DNA from: Sulfuritalea hydrogenivorans sk43H
Lineage (GTDB): Bacteria > Pseudomonadota > Gammaproteobacteria > Burkholderiales > Rhodocyclaceae
Length of the DNA: 64,000 nucleotides
Reading direction: 5' to 3'
NCBI RefSeq assembly: GCF_000828635.1
Contig: NZ_AP012547.1
Span: forward strand, 806,001-870,000
Under the pieces are notes generated by a model that was given only the letters and a program-made list of their open reading frames with translations, made no database searches and had not been told where the DNA came from. Positions 25,846 through 35,160 of this stretch are shown here, piece after piece (within the stretch, counting starts at the first letter, position 1; each line of letters begins with the position of its first letter). The position numbers were made by a program, and so were the translations under genes.

Positions 25846-27056
25846 CGCTGCTGGTATCGAGAGTCGGCGCTGGCGCCACGGCGGGAACCAGCATTCTTGC
25901 CGTACGCGTCTGGCCGGCACGCGACTACACGCGGGTGACGCTGGAGCACGACCAGCCCATCAAGTATTCCCATCTGCTGGTGAAGGACCCCGAGCGGCTG
26001 GTGCTCGACCTCGAAGGCGTCGAGTTCAACTCCGTGCTGCAAACGCTGCCCTCGAAGATCCTCGACTCCGACCCCTACATCAAGCTGATCCGCGCCGGAC
26101 GCAACAAGCCGGGCGTGGTGCGCCTGGTGATCGAACTCAAGGGGGAAGTGAAGCCGCAAGTGTTTTCGCTGAAGCCGGTCGGCGAGTATGGCCATCGGCT
26201 GGTGCTCGACCTGTATCCGGTGGAGCCGATCGACCCCTTGATGGCGCTGCTGGAAAAAACCGGCGAGGCGCCGCCGAAGGCCGAGCTGAAGCCCGCCGAG
26301 CGACCCGCCGAAAAGCCGGCCGAGAAGCCCGAGATCGCGCGCCTCGTCACCATCGTGCTCGACCCCGGCCATGGCGGCGAAGACCCCGGCGCGATCGGGC
26401 GCGGCGGCAGCCACGAGAAGAACGTCACCTTGTCGGTGGCGCGGCGCCTCAAGGAAAAGATCGATGCCACGCCGAACATGCGCTCGGTGCTGACGCGCGA
26501 CGGCGACTATTTCATCCCGCTGCAGCAGCGCGTCGGCAAGGCACGCCGGGTGCAGGCCGACCTGTTTGTTTCGGTGCATGCCGACGCATTCATCAAGAGC
26601 ACCGCGCGCGGTTCCAGCGTATTTGTCTTGTCCGAAACCGGGGCGTCGAGCTCGGCGGCGCGCTGGCTGGCGAACAAGGAAAACTCCGCCGACCTGGTCG
26701 GCGGCGTGAACCTCGGCGCCAAGGACCCGTATCTGGCGCGCACCCTGCTCGACCTGTCGCAGACGGCGACCATCAACGACAGCCTCAAGCTGGGCAAGGA
26801 TGTGCTGGGCGAACTCGGCCGCATCAATACGCTGCACAAGGGGCAGGTGGAGCAGGCCGGCTTCGCCGTGCTCAAGGCGCCGGACATTCCCTCGATCCTG
26901 ATCGAGACCGCCTTCATTTCCAATCCCGAAGAAGAGGCGCGCCTCAACGACGAGGCCTACCAGGACCGCATGGCCGACGCGATCCTCAAGGGCATCCGCC
27001 GCTATTTCGCGAAAAATCCGCCGCTGGCCAAATCCAAGCTGGCACGGCTGGATTGA
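25800..27056 (+). CDS. amiC: N-acetylmuramoyl-L-alanine amidase AmiC (Tat-exported)
   Basis: 418 aa periplasmic zinc amidase that splits septal peptidoglycan. N-terminal twin-arginine signal RRRDVLKFAAASLTLLV, AMIN domain (about residues 35-140, VWPARDYTRVTLEHD), a proline/lysine/glutamate-rich linker (PPKAELKPAERPAEKPAEKP), then the Amidase_3 catalytic domain: VLDPGHGGEDPGAIG (Zn His), HEKNVTLSVARRL (Glu), SVHADAF (His), VLKAPDIPSILIETAFISNPEEE (catalytic Glu). Repeat A lies in the signal-peptide region (VGAGATAG). Overlaps tsaE by 46 nt. Confidence 0.95.
   Translation: MPRRRDVLKFAAASLTLLVSRVGAGATAGTSILAVRVWPARDYTRVTLEHDQPIKYSHLLVKDPERLVLDLEGVEFNSVLQTLPSKILDSDPYIKLIRAGRNKPGVVRLVIELKGEVKPQVFSLKPVGEYGHRLVLDLYPVEPIDPLMALLEKTGEAPPKAELKPAERPAEKPAEKPEIARLVTIVLDPGHGGEDPGAIGRGGSHEKNVTLSVARRLKEKIDATPNMRSVLTRDGDYFIPLQQRVGKARRVQADLFVSVHADAFIKSTARGSSVFVLSETGASSSAARWLANKENSADLVGGVNLGAKDPYLARTLLDLSQTATINDSLKLGKDVLGELGRINTLHKGQVEQAGFAVLKAPDIPSILIETAFISNPEEEARLNDEAYQDRMADAILKGIRRYFAKNPPLAKSKLARLD
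25863..25885 (+). repeat. Dispersed repeat A, copy in amiC
   Basis: GTCGGCGCTGGCG, CC, ACGGCGGG. In frame, encodes VGAGATAG at the end of the Tat signal peptide. Confidence 0.55.
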
Positions 27057-27071
27057 TTCTGGCGGAAAATC

Positions 27072-27180
27072 TTACCGCAGAGGCGCAGAGGATTCGCAGA
27101 GAAAACCAGATGCGAACAATTTGCCGTAGTTGCTTCCCTCTGCGCTGCCTTTCTCTGCGTCTCTGCGCCTCCGCGGTGAA
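27072..27180. repeat. Empty inverted-repeat element (ACCGCAGAGGCGCAGAG family)
   Basis: Left arm 27072-27101 begins TTACCGCAGAGGCGCAGAGG; right arm 27138-27180 ends TCTCTGCGCCTCCGCGGTGAA, the reverse complement with small differences. Only about 36 unrelated bases lie between. The same arms flank the GxxExxY gene at 28171-28650. It occupies most of the 200-base gap between amiC and ribF. Confidence 0.85.
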
Positions 27181-27256
27181 GCCTTCATGCCTTGTGGTTC
27201 AGGTCGCACCGGCCTAGCTTGATATAATCGCCCGCTTTCCCTGCTGCCTCAACCCC

Positions 27257-28201
27257 ATGCTGGTTTTTCGCGGTGTTCCCGAGCGGGCGACGACGTCCAC
27301 GGTACTGACCATCGGCAATTTCGATGGCGTGCATCGTGGCCATCGCGCGCTGCTCGCTGAATTGACAGCCAAGGCACGCGAACTCGCGCTGCCGGCGACG
27401 GTGCTCACCTTCGAACCGCATCCGCGCGAACTGTTCGCGCCGGACCAGGCGCCGGCGCGCCTGGCCAGTCTGCGCGACAAGTTCGAACTGCTGGCCGAAT
27501 GCGGCGTCGATCGGGTTCATGTCTGCCGCTTCACGCGCCAACTGGCGGCGCTCACCGCCACGGAGTTCATCGAGAACATCCTGGTGCGGGGCTTGTCGGT
27601 GCGGCATCTGATCATCGGCGACGACTTTCGTTTCGGCAAGGGACGCGGCGGCGACTTCGCCATGCTGCAGCAGGCCGGTCACGAGCATCGCTTTGCGGTC
27701 GAGGCCATGCATACGGTGGATTTCGGCGGTGTCCGCGTCTCCAGCTCCGCCGTGCGCGAAGCCCTGGCGGCGGGCGACATCGAGCGTGCCGAGCAACTGC
27801 TGGGCCGAGCTTTCGTCATTGCCGGGCGCGTCATGGATGGCAGGAAGCTCGGTCGCACCATCGGCTTCCCCACTGCCAACATCCAGGTGCGGCGCAAGCG
27901 CCTGCCCTTGTCCGGCGTGTTCGCCGTCACTGTCTCCGGCGTCGATTCGAAGCCGCTGCCCGGCGCGGCCAACATCGGCGTGCGCCCGACGGTGGACGAA
28001 GGCCTCAAGCCGGTGCTGGAAGTCCATCTGCTGGATTTCGATCGCGACATCTATGGCACGCACGTCGATGTGAACTTCCTCCACAAGCTGCGCGACGAAG
28101 CGAAATTCGATTCCCTCGACGCGCTCAAGGCGCAGATCGCCCGCGATGTAGCCGACGTGAAGGGATTTTTTTACCGCAGAGGCGCAGAGGCGCAGAGATG
28201 A
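27257..28201 (+). CDS. ribF: Bifunctional riboflavin kinase/FAD synthetase
   Basis: 314 aa. Converts riboflavin to FMN and then FAD. FAD synthetase domain: VLTIGNFDGVHRGHRALL (nucleotidyltransferase HxGH-like), LTFEPHPRELF, IIGDDFRFGKGRGGD, SSSAVREALAAGD. Kinase domain: RVMDGRKLGRTIGFPTANI, GAANIGVRPTVDEG, EVHLLDFDRDIYG. The last nine residues (YRRGAEAQR) are encoded by the left arm of the adjoining inverted repeat, which also supplies the stop codon; the TGA overlaps the ATG of the next gene. Confidence 0.96.
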   Translation: MLVFRGVPERATTSTVLTIGNFDGVHRGHRALLAELTAKARELALPATVLTFEPHPRELFAPDQAPARLASLRDKFELLAECGVDRVHVCRFTRQLAALTATEFIENILVRGLSVRHLIIGDDFRFGKGRGGDFAMLQQAGHEHRFAVEAMHTVDFGGVRVSSSAVREALAAGDIERAEQLLGRAFVIAGRVMDGRKLGRTIGFPTANIQVRRKRLPLSGVFAVTVSGVDSKPLPGAANIGVRPTVDEGLKPVLEVHLLDFDRDIYGTHVDVNFLHKLRDEAKFDSLDALKAQIARDVADVKGFFYRRGAEAQR

Positions 28202-28650
28202 CGCAGAGAAAGGCCATTGCGGAGACTGATTTCAACGATCTGAGTGGACGCGTCATTGGGGCAGCCATCGAGGTGCATCGTCAGGTGGGGCCGGGTTTAC
28301 TCGAATCGGCGTATGTGGAGTGCCTTGGATGGGAGCTTGAGCAGTCCGGACTCAGTGTCAAACGCGAGGTGATTGTGCCCTTGCGCTACAAGAAGTTGAC
28401 ACTTGCGCAATCCTATCGACTGGACTTGCTGATTGATGATTGTTTGATTGTTGAAGTGAAGGCGGTTGAAAAGTTGATGCCGATCCATGACGCCCAGTTA
28501 CTGACCTATCTCAGGCTGATGGACAAACGACTTGGCCTGCTTATGAATTTCAATGTTGATGCGATGCGCAACGGCATCAAAAGGCTGGCAAATGGACTTT
28601 GACCTGTATTCCTCTGCGTTTCCTCTGCGCCTCTGCGCCTCTGCGGTGAG
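28171..28650 (+). mobile_element. Inverted-repeat cassette carrying a GxxExxY gene
   Basis: Left arm 28171-28210 (TTACCGCAGAGGCGCAGAGG, then CGCAGAG units) and right arm 28611-28650 (CCTCTGCG units, ending CCTCTGCGGTGAG) are inverted copies built from CGCAGAG repeats. Between them lies one gene, 28198-28602, whose start codon lies inside the left arm. No transposase and no clear target-site duplication. Its mobility is inferred from the symmetrical ends, the empty relative at 27072-27180 and its intrusion into a conserved ribF-ileS pair. Confidence 0.65.
28198..28602 (+). CDS. GxxExxY protein (PD-(D/E)XK-like fold)
   Basis: 134 aa. Contains GPGLLESAYVECL, the GxxExxY signature, preceded by GRVIGAAIEVHRQVG. 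Nuclease-like core: KREVIVPLRYKKLTLAQSYRLD, LLIDDCLIVEVKAVEKLMPIH (D and ExK), then QLLTYLRLMDKRLGLLMNFN. The family is related to PD-(D/E)XK nucleases; activity is not established to my knowledge. Its ATG overlaps the ribF TGA and its first codons (TQRK) come from the repeat. AT content is higher than in the neighbours and codon use is atypical, consistent with transfer. Confidence 0.88.
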   Translation: MTQRKAIAETDFNDLSGRVIGAAIEVHRQVGPGLLESAYVECLGWELEQSGLSVKREVIVPLRYKKLTLAQSYRLDLLIDDCLIVEVKAVEKLMPIHDAQLLTYLRLMDKRLGLLMNFNVDAMRNGIKRLANGL

Positions 28651-28659
28651 ATTTTAGAC

Positions 28660-31458
28660 ATGGCTGACTATCGCAAGACCCTCAACATGCCCGACACGCC
28701 CTTCCCGATGCGCGGCGATCTCGCCAAGCGCGAGCCGGGATGGATCGCCGCGTGGCAGCAGCAGCGGCTCTACTGGAAAATCCGCGACGCGGCCAAGGGG
28801 CGTCCGCGCTTCGTGCTGCACGACGGCCCGCCTTATGCCAACGGCGACATCCACATCGGCCATGCGGTGAACAAGATCCTCAAGGACATCATCGTCCGTT
28901 CCAAGACCCTGGCCGGCTTCGACGCGCCCTACGTGCCGGGCTGGGACTGCCATGGCCTGCCGATCGAGCACCAGATCGAAAAGACCCACGGCAAGCACCT
29001 GCCGGCCGACCAGGCGCGCGAGCTGTGCCGCAGTTTTGCCGCAGAGCAGGTGGAGCGGCAGAAGAAGGATTTCATTCGCCTCGGCGTGCTCGGCGACTGG
29101 GACAATCCCTACCTGACCATGGCCTTCCGCAATGAAGCGGACGAGATTCGCGCGGTCGGCGACCTGTACAAGACCGGCTACCTGTTCAAGGGCCTGAAGC
29201 CGGTGAATTGGTGCTTCGATTGCGGCTCGGCATTGGCCGAAGCCGAGGTCGAATACCAGGACAAGAAGTCGCCGGCGATCGACGTCGGTTTCAAGCTCGA
29301 CGCCGCCGAACGCGGCCGCGTCGCCCATGCCTTCGGTATCGCCGCGCTGCCTGACGGGGATTGTTGGACGGTGATCTGGACCACCACGCCATGGACCATC
29401 CCGTCCAACCAGGCGCTCAACATGCACCCGGAATTCACCTACGAACTGGTGAAGACGGCGCGCGGCTGCCTGATCCTCGCCGCCGAGTTGCGCGGCGCCG
29501 CACTGCAGCGCTTCGGCCTCGAAGGCGAGGTGCTCGGCGCCTGCCAGGGCGCGGCGCTGGCCCAGGTGGTGTTCCGCCACCCCTTCTACGACCGCGCCTC
29601 GCCGGTATACCTGGGCGACTACGTCACGCTCGACACCGGCACCGGCATCGTCCATAGCGCGCCGGCCTATGGCCTGGAGGACTACGATTCCTGCAAGAAG
29701 CACGGCATGCAGAACGACGAGATCCTGACCCCGGTGCAAGGCGACGGCGTGTTCGCCGCCAGCCTGCCCTTCTTCGGCGGCATGTTCGTCTGGAAGGCCA
29801 ACGCGGCCATCATCGAAAAGCTGGCCGAGGTCGGCAGCCTGTTCGGCAGCGCGGAGATCACCCACAGCTACATGCACTGCTGGCGGCACAAGACGCCGAT
29901 TATTTATCGAGCGACCACCCAGTGGTTTGTGGGAATGAATCGCATCCCGGCGGAAGGCGGCGGCACGCTGCGCGATAAGGCGCTGGCGGCTGTCGAAGCC
30001 ACTACCTTCTATCCCGACTGGGGCAAGGCACGGCTGCACGCGATGATCGCCAACCGGCCCGACTGGTGCGTCTCGCGCCAGCGCAACTGGGGTGTGCCGA
30101 TCCCCTTCTTCCTGCACAAGGAAACGGGCGAGCCGCACCCGCGCACGCTGGAGCTGCTCGAAGCCGTCGCGCGGAAGATCGAGCAGGAGGGCATTGACGC
30201 CTGGTTCAAGCTCGATGCCGCCGAACTGCTCGGCGCCGATGCCGCGAACTACGACAAGATGAAGGACACGCTCGACGTCTGGTTCGATTCCGGCACCACG
30301 CACCGCACCGTGCTGCGCGGCTCGCACGCGGCGGAGTCGACCTACCCGGCCGATCTCTACCTCGAAGGCTCGGACCAGCATCGCGGCTGGTTCCATTCCA
30401 GCCTGCTCACCGGTGCCGCCATCGACGGCCGCGCGCCCTACAAGGCGCTGCTGACCCACGGCTTCGTGGTCGACGGCAAGGGCATGAAGATGTCCAAGTC
30501 GAAGGGCAACGTCGTCGCGCCGCAGAAAATCTCCGACACGCTGGGCGCCGAAATCCTGCGTCTCTGGGTGGCCAGCACCGACTACTCGGGCGAACTGTCG
30601 ATCGACGAGAAGACCATCCTGCCGCGCGTGGTCGAGGTCTATCGCCGGCTGCGCAACACGCTGCGCTTCCTGCTCGCCAACACCGCGGACTTCGACGCGA
30701 AGAATCAAATGCTGCCGCCCGCCGAATGGCTCGAAGTGGATCGCTACGCGCTGGCGCTGACGCGCCGCCTGCAGACGCAATGCGCTGCCGACTACGAGCG
30801 CTTCGAGTTCCACAAGGTGGTACAGGCACTGATGAACTTCTGCTCCGAGGATCTCGGTGCCTTCTACCTCGACATCCTCAAGGACCGGCTGTACACCGCG
30901 GCGGAGAATTCCCGCGCGCGCCGTTCGGCGCAAAGCGCGCTGTGGCACATCCTGCAAACCGTGACGCGGCTGATGGCGCCGGTGCTGTCCTTCACCGCCG
31001 AGGAAATCTGGACCACGCTGAAGCAGGGCGACAGCGTCATGCTGGCGACGTGGCACGAGCTGCCCGCTCAAGCTGAAGAGTCGGCGCTGGCGACACGGTG
31101 GCAAACCCTGCGCAGCGTTCGCGCCGAGGTTTCACGGGTGCTGGAAGACGTGCGCAGCACCGGCGGCATCGGTTCCTCGCTGCAGGCCGAGGTGAGTTTG
31201 CGCGTCGACGCCGAAACCCATGAGCTGCTGGCTTCGCTGGGAGAGGACCTCAAGTTCGTTCTCATTTGCTCGAAAGTGGACCTGCAAAAAGTCGGCGCCG
31301 GCGACACGGTGATCGAAGCCGTTCCCAGCCCCCACGCCAAGTGCGGCCGCTGCTGGCACTGGCGCGAGGATGTCGGTAGCAACGCCGAGCACCCCGAACT
31401 CTGCGGACGCTGCGTGAGCAATCTCCACGGCGCCGGCGAGGCGCGCGAGTTTGCCTAA
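28660..31458 (+). CDS. ileS: Isoleucyl-tRNA synthetase
   Basis: 932 aa class I synthetase. HIGH motif [21 protein letters not shown] motif [10 protein letters not shown], editing domain with [14 protein letters not shown] and [21 protein letters not shown]1 [15 protein letters not shown], anticodon-binding domain, and a C-terminal zinc finger (AKCGRCWHW, later LCGRCVSNL). Two copies of repeat A occur in the C-terminal region (EESALATRW and [10 protein letters not shown]). Starts 9 bases after the right arm of the GxxExxY cassette; overlaps lspA by 8 nt. Confidence 0.98.
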   Translation: MADYRKTLNMPDTPFPMRGDLAKREPGWIAAWQQQRLYWKIRDAAKGRPRFVLHDGPPYANGDIHIGHAVNKILKDIIVRSKTLAGFDAPYVPGWDCHGLPIEHQIEKTHGKHLPADQARELCRSFAAEQVERQKKDFIRLGVLGDWDNPYLTMAFRNEADEIRAVGDLYKTGYLFKGLKPVNWCFDCGSALAEAEVEYQDKKSPAIDVGFKLDAAERGRVAHAFGIAALPDGDCWTVIWTTTPWTIPSNQALNMHPEFTYELVKTARGCLILAAELRGAALQRFGLEGEVLGACQGAALAQVVFRHPFYDRASPVYLGDYVTLDTGTGIVHSAPAYGLEDYDSCKKHGMQNDEILTPVQGDGVFAASLPFFGGMFVWKANAAIIEKLAEVGSLFGSAEITHSYMHCWRHKTPIIYRATTQWFVGMNRIPAEGGGTLRDKALAAVEATTFYPDWGKARLHAMIANRPDWCVSRQRNWGVPIPFFLHKETGEPHPRTLELLEAVARKIEQEGIDAWFKLDAAELLGADAANYDKMKDTLDVWFDSGTTHRTVLRGSHAAESTYPADLYLEGSDQHRGWFHSSLLTGAAIDGRAPYKALLTHGFVVDGKGMKMSKSKGNVVAPQKISDTLGAEILRLWVASTDYSGELSIDEKTILPRVVEVYRRLRNTLRFLLANTADFDAKNQMLPPAEWLEVDRYALALTRRLQTQCAADYERFEFHKVVQALMNFCSEDLGAFYLDILKDRLYTAAENSRARRSAQSALWHILQTVTRLMAPVLSFTAEEIWTTLKQGDSVMLATWHELPAQAEESALATRWQTLRSVRAEVSRVLEDVRSTGGIGSSLQAEVSLRVDAETHELLASLGEDLKFVLICSKVDLQKVGAGDTVIEAVPSPHAKCGRCWHWREDVGSNAEHPELCGRCVSNLHGAGEAREFA
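31080..31103 (+). repeat. Dispersed repeat A, first copy in ileS
   Basis: GTCGGCGCTGGCG, AC, ACGGTGGCA; in frame as ESALATRW. Confidence 0.5.
31291..31315 (+). repeat. Dispersed repeat A, second copy in ileS
   Basis: GTCGGCGCCGGCG, AC, ACGGTGATC; in frame as VGAGDTVIE, a different frame from the copy 211 bases upstream. Confidence 0.45.
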
Positions 31459-31936
31459 GTCGGCGTCGTCCCTCGCGCGCTGGCTGGCACTGGCGCTGCT
31501 GGTACTGGTGCTCGACCAGGTCAGCAAGGCCTGGGTGCTGGCGAACTTCCGGCTGATGGACCGGCAGGTCGTGACCTCCTTCTTCAACCTCGTCCTGGTC
31601 TTCAATCCAGGCGCCTCGTTCAGCTTCCTGGCCGACGCCGGTGGCTGGCAGAAATGGTTTTTCGTTACGCTTGCGCTCGGCATTTCGGCGTGGCTGCTGG
31701 TCATGCTGCGCAAGCACGCCGGGGAGCGCCTGCTGTCGGCGGCGCTGGCGCTGATTTTGGGCGGCGCGCTGGGCAATGTGATCGACCGCCTGCGCTTCGA
31801 CGCCGTGGTCGATTTTCTCGATTTCCATCTGGCGGGCTATCATTGGCCGGCCTTCAACGTCGCCGACTCCTCGATATTCGTCGGCGTCGCGCTGATGCTG
31901 CTGCACCAGTTTCTCCAGCCCAAGGAAGCTCCATGA
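31451..31936 (+). CDS. lspA: Lipoprotein signal peptidase
   Basis: 161 aa, inner-membrane aspartyl peptidase that removes prolipoprotein signals. Four membrane helices. Family motifs: [49 protein letters not shown] with one catalytic Asp (NVIDR), and [15 protein letters not shown] with the other (NVADS). The start is TTG at 31451, overlapping the last codons of ileS. Ends ATGA with fkpB. Confidence 0.94.
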   Translation: MPKSASSLARWLALALLVLVLDQVSKAWVLANFRLMDRQVVTSFFNLVLVFNPGASFSFLADAGGWQKWFFVTLALGISAWLLVMLRKHAGERLLSAALALILGGALGNVIDRLRFDAVVDFLDFHLAGYHWPAFNVADSSIFVGVALMLLHQFLQPKEAP

Positions 31937-32364
31937 GTGACACCGTCCAGCCCGACAGCTACATCGCCCTGCACTATCGCGTCGCCAACGGCGACGATGT
32001 CGAACTGGTCAGCACCTTCGGCGGTGGTCCGGCCACGATGCTGCTCGGCACCGGCGAACTGGCGCCGCCGCTGGAACAATGCCTGATCGGCATCACCCCC
32101 GGCGAACGCCATGTGTTCCTGCTCGAACCCGGCCAGGCCTTCGGCGCACACAATCCCGGTCTCGTGCAGCGCATCGGGCGCGCCGATCTGCCCCCCAACA
32201 TCACGCCCGAACTGCATGGCATGATCGAGTTTTCCTCGCCGGCCGGCGACAAGTTCACCGGCGTGGTGCGCGAACTGGACAGCGAGACGGTGCTGGTCGA
32301 TTTCAACCATCCGCTGGCCGGAAAATCGATCCGCTTCGAAGTCGAAGTGCTGGGGATCATGTGA
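31933..32364 (+). CDS. fkpB: FKBP-type peptidyl-prolyl isomerase (SlpA/FkpB)
   Basis: 143 aa. FKBP domain with an inserted IF flap as in SlyD/Slp[56 protein letters not shown], then [19 protein letters not shown]. Cytoplasmic folding factor. The ATG overlaps the lspA stop (ATGA) and its TGA overlaps the ispH ATG by one base, so all three are translationally coupled. Confidence 0.93.
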   Translation: MSDTVQPDSYIALHYRVANGDDVELVSTFGGGPATMLLGTGELAPPLEQCLIGITPGERHVFLLEPGQAFGAHNPGLVQRIGRADLPPNITPELHGMIEFSSPAGDKFTGVVRELDSETVLVDFNHPLAGKSIRFEVEVLGIM

Positions 32365-33302
32365 TGAACATCCTGCTCGCCAACCCAAGAGGTTTCTGCG
32401 CCGGCGTCGAGCGCGCGATCGCCATCGTCGAGCGCGCGCTGGAAAAATTCGGCGCGCCGATCTACGTGCGGCACGAGGTGGTGCACAACCGCTACGTGGT
32501 CGACGGCCTCAAGGCCAAGGGTGCGGTGTTCGTCGAAGAGCTTTCCGAAGTGCCCGACGGCGCGACGGTGATTTTCAGCGCCCACGGCGTGCCGCTGTCG
32601 GTACGGATCGAAGCCGACAAGCGTGGCCTCAAGGTATTCGACGCCACCTGCCCGCTGGTGACCAAGGTGCATCTCGAAGTCTCGCGCCTGCACAAGCAGG
32701 GCTACGAGATCGTCATGATCGGGCACAAGGGCCACCCCGAAGTCGAAGGCACCATGGGCCAGGCCACCGGCCGCATGTATCTGGTGGAAAACGTCGAGGA
32801 TGTGGTTCAGCTAAAGCCGACAGTCGGCGCTGACGGTACGGTGGCGCTGGCCTACGTGACGCAGACCACGCTCTCGGTGGACGACGCACAGGCCATCGTC
32901 GCGGCGCTGCGCGCGCGCTTTCCGCACATCGTCGGGCCGAAGAAGGACGACATCTGCTACGCCACGCAAAATCGCCAGGACGCCGTCAAGGCGATGGCCG
33001 GCAAGGTCGACGTGGTGATCGTGGTCGGCTCGAAGAACAGTTCGAATTCCAACCGTCTGCGCGAAGTCGCGGCGATCGGCGGCATCCCGGCCTACCTGGT
33101 GGATGGCGCCGATCAGATCGACGCCGGGTGGCTGCAAGGCGATGCGCGGGTGGGCGTCACCGCTGGCGCGTCGGCGCCCGAGGTGCTGGTCAATGGCGTC
33201 GTGGAACGACTCAAGGAATTCGGCGCCGGTAGCATCGAAACCCTGGACGGCGCGGCGGAGAACATCAATTTCGCCTTGCCGAGGGAATTGCTGGGCAAGT
33301 AG
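32364..33302 (+). CDS. ispH: 4-Hydroxy-3-methylbut-2-enyl diphosphate reductase
   Basis: 312 aa [4Fe-4S] enzyme, last step of the MEP isoprenoid pathway. Cluster cysteines in [11 protein letters not shown] (C12), FDATCPLV, and [10 protein letters not shown]. Other signatures: [54 protein letters not shown]. Repeat A is read [10 protein letters not shown] in the middle. Last gene of the ribF-ileS-lspA-fkpB-ispH series. Confidence 0.97.
   Translation: MNILLANPRGFCAGVERAIAIVERALEKFGAPIYVRHEVVHNRYVVDGLKAKGAVFVEELSEVPDGATVIFSAHGVPLSVRIEADKRGLKVFDATCPLVTKVHLEVSRLHKQGYEIVMIGHKGHPEVEGTMGQATGRMYLVENVEDVVQLKPTVGADGTVALAYVTQTTLSVDDAQAIVAALRARFPHIVGPKKDDICYATQNRQDAVKAMAGKVDVVIVVGSKNSSNSNRLREVAAIGGIPAYLVDGADQIDAGWLQGDARVGVTAGASAPEVLVNGVVERLKEFGAGSIETLDGAAENINFALPRELLGK
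32823..32845 (+). repeat. Dispersed repeat A, copy in ispH
   Basis: GTCGGCGCTGACG, GT, ACGGTGGC; in frame as VGADGTVA. One core mismatch. Confidence 0.4.
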
Positions 33303-33453
33303 GGCGCGGGGCGCCTGCCGCCGTTTGTCGGAATTTCCTGAACCCACCGGCGTGCTGCCTCCTCCGCGGACTGGCGACGGACTACAATTGAATGGTGTGC
33401 ACTCCGGTTCGAGTTTCAAACAACTCACTCCCCGACACCAAATCAGATTGGTC

Positions 33454-33894
33454 ATGACTATCCCGCATAAGCAGATTCAGCGCGGCTTCACCATCATAGA
33501 ACTGGTCGTGGTTATCGTGATTCTCGGCATCATGGCGGTGGTAGTACTGCCGCGGATGGATTCGCTGGGAGGCTTTGAAGCGGCAGGATTTCGCGACCAG
33601 ACTGTTGCGATTCTGCGCTTCGCTCAGAAGTCGGCTCTGGCGCAACGGCGGGCGGTATGCGTTTCAGTGGGAGCGACAGGCGTGACTCTCACCATCGATA
33701 CCACGACACCGCCGAATGATTCCTGCGATGCCGCTTTGGTTCCGCCCTTCACGCCGCGAGCAGGCAGCGGGCTGGCGGGAAGTGGTTTCAGCTTTCTGCG
33801 CATGGGCCAGACCAATCAGGGCAGTGACATTACCCTCACCATTGCAGGAGCCGATCCCGTCAGGATCGATGCGGTGACCGGCTATGTACGCTAG
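33454..33894 (+). CDS. Prepilin-like protein, GspH/FimT/MshC type
   Basis: 146 aa. Type IV prepilin N-terminus: basic leader MTIPHKQIQRG, cleavage before FTIIELVVVIVILGIMAVVVLP (E5 present). Then FAQKSALAQRRAVCVSVGATG, typical of the GspH/FimT/MshC minor pilins that sit at the pilus tip. It begins 152 bases after ispH. First of four prepilin genes, with 11-base overlap to the next. Membrane-anchored before assembly. Confidence 0.88.
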   Translation: MTIPHKQIQRGFTIIELVVVIVILGIMAVVVLPRMDSLGGFEAAGFRDQTVAILRFAQKSALAQRRAVCVSVGATGVTLTIDTTTPPNDSCDAALVPPFTPRAGSGLAGSGFSFLRMGQTNQGSDITLTIAGADPVRIDAVTGYVR

Positions 33895-34360
33895 CCGGTT
33901 CGGGCGTAAATTGCACCGAGGATTCACCCTGATCGAGCTGATCGTGTTCATCGTCATCGTCAGTGTCGGATTGGCCGGTATATTGATGTCGCTGAATGTG
34001 TCGGTGAGGAGTAGTGCCGATCCGCTGCAGCCAAAGCAGGCTCTGGCGATTGCCGAAGCGATGCTGGAGGAGGTTCTTCTGAAACCCTATGTTCCGGTGA
34101 GCGGTTACGTCGCATCCTGTCCGACAACCTGCGATCGCCCTCAATTCGACGATATAGACGACTATGCAAATTATGGCCCCGTGACCGCGACGTCGATTGA
34201 CGGTTTGATAACTCTGGCGGGTTACACCGTGCAGGTGCGAGTTCCCGTTGCAACGGTCGCTATTGGTACCGTTCCAATGAAGCAGATCACGGTTACGGTG
34301 GTCCCGCCGAGCGGCGCCGGACATGCCATCTCGCTGACCGGCTATCGGGCGGACTACTGA
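33884..34360 (+). CDS. mshD: Prepilin-like protein, MshD type
   Basis: 158 aa. Leader MYASRFGRKLHRG, then FTLIELIVFIVIVSVGLAGILMSLNVSVRSS; this IVFIVIVSVGLAGIL helix and the following SADPLQPKQALAIAEAMLEE are characteristic of MshD-like minor pilins. A C-rich loop (SCPTTC) may form a disulfide. Overlaps its neighbours by 11 and 1 nt. Confidence 0.85.
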   Translation: MYASRFGRKLHRGFTLIELIVFIVIVSVGLAGILMSLNVSVRSSADPLQPKQALAIAEAMLEEVLLKPYVPVSGYVASCPTTCDRPQFDDIDDYANYGPVTATSIDGLITLAGYTVQVRVPVATVAIGTVPMKQITVTVVPPSGAGHAISLTGYRADY

Positions 34361-35160
34361 TGACAAGGCAGGGTGGCTTCACGCTGGTCGAGATGGTCAT
34401 GGCCATCGTCATCACCGGGATTGTCGCCGGGATTGTCGCGGTATTCATTGCCAAACCGGTTGAGGGCTACGTTTCCACTGCGCGCCGGGCCGGCATGACC
34501 GATGTTGCCGACCTTGCCTTGAAGCGCATGGCGCTGGACATTCGCACCGCGGTGCCCAACACCGTGCGCATAGCCGGTGCGGGAAGATTTCTGGAGTTCA
34601 TCCCCGCTCGCACGGGAGGGCGCTATTGCACCGATAGCGACAGCGGCTGCAATCCGCTCGATTTTGCCACCGCCGATCTCAGCTTTGACGTTCTGGGCGA
34701 GGCGCACGACGCCGCGGAAAACGAGTTTCTTGTGATTTACAACACCGGCCAGACCGGCCTCAACGCCTATCTCGCCACGGACAACAGACGAACCATCGCA
34801 GCGGGAACCACCACCACCGCGATCACTTTCGCGGGCACGTCGTTTCCATTCGCCTCGCCCTCCAGTCGCTTCCAAGTGGTGCCGGTGACAGGCCCGGTTA
34901 CCTACGCATGCGAGGGCGTCGGCGGCGCGGCGACGGGTACCGGAAGCCTGCGACGCTATACCGGCTACGGATTCAACGGCACGCAGCCTACAACGGGCTT
35001 GGGAACCGGGGCGCTGCTGGCTGACAATCTGACCGGCTGTATCTTCACCTATGGCGCGGTATCGGCAACCAACGGCATGGTCAGCTTGCAACTTACAGTC
35101 ACTCGTGAAAACGAGTCGATATCCCTTTTCCATCAGATCCATGTCGACAACGCGCCCTGA
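34360..35160 (+). CDS. mshO: Prepilin-like protein, MshO type
   Basis: 266 aa. Short leader MTRQGG, FTLVEMVMAIVITGIVAGIVAVFI helix, then VEGYVSTARRAGMTDVADLALKRMALDIRTAVPNTVRI, as in MshO/PilW-like minor pilins. Long beta-rich C-terminal domain with two cysteine pairs likely in disulfides (YCTDSDSGC, TYACEGV with TGCIF). Ends 20 bases inside mshP. Confidence 0.85.
   Translation: MTRQGGFTLVEMVMAIVITGIVAGIVAVFIAKPVEGYVSTARRAGMTDVADLALKRMALDIRTAVPNTVRIAGAGRFLEFIPARTGGRYCTDSDSGCNPLDFATADLSFDVLGEAHDAAENEFLVIYNTGQTGLNAYLATDNRRTIAAGTTTTAITFAGTSFPFASPSSRFQVVPVTGPVTYACEGVGGAATGTGSLRRYTGYGFNGTQPTTGLGTGALLADNLTGCIFTYGAVSATNGMVSLQLTVTRENESISLFHQIHVDNAP

Noticed and set aside
27181-27256. FMN riboswitch before ribF
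   Set aside because: The leader is short and has none of the conserved RFN-element stems.
28651-28659. T-box or other leader control of ileS
   Set aside because: Only nine bases separate the repeat arm from the start codon, and T-boxes are not expected in proteobacteria.
28654-31104. Very long open frame (816 codons) antisense to ileS
   Set aside because: It lies wholly inside ileS, has low-complexity Arg/Gly/His-rich composition and no recognisable domain; such frames are common opposite high-GC genes.
33630-33650. Possible repeat A copy in the first prepilin gene
   Set aside because: The match has a core change (GGCTCTGG), and QKSALAQRR is a natural conserved motif of GspH/FimT proteins, so homology explains it.
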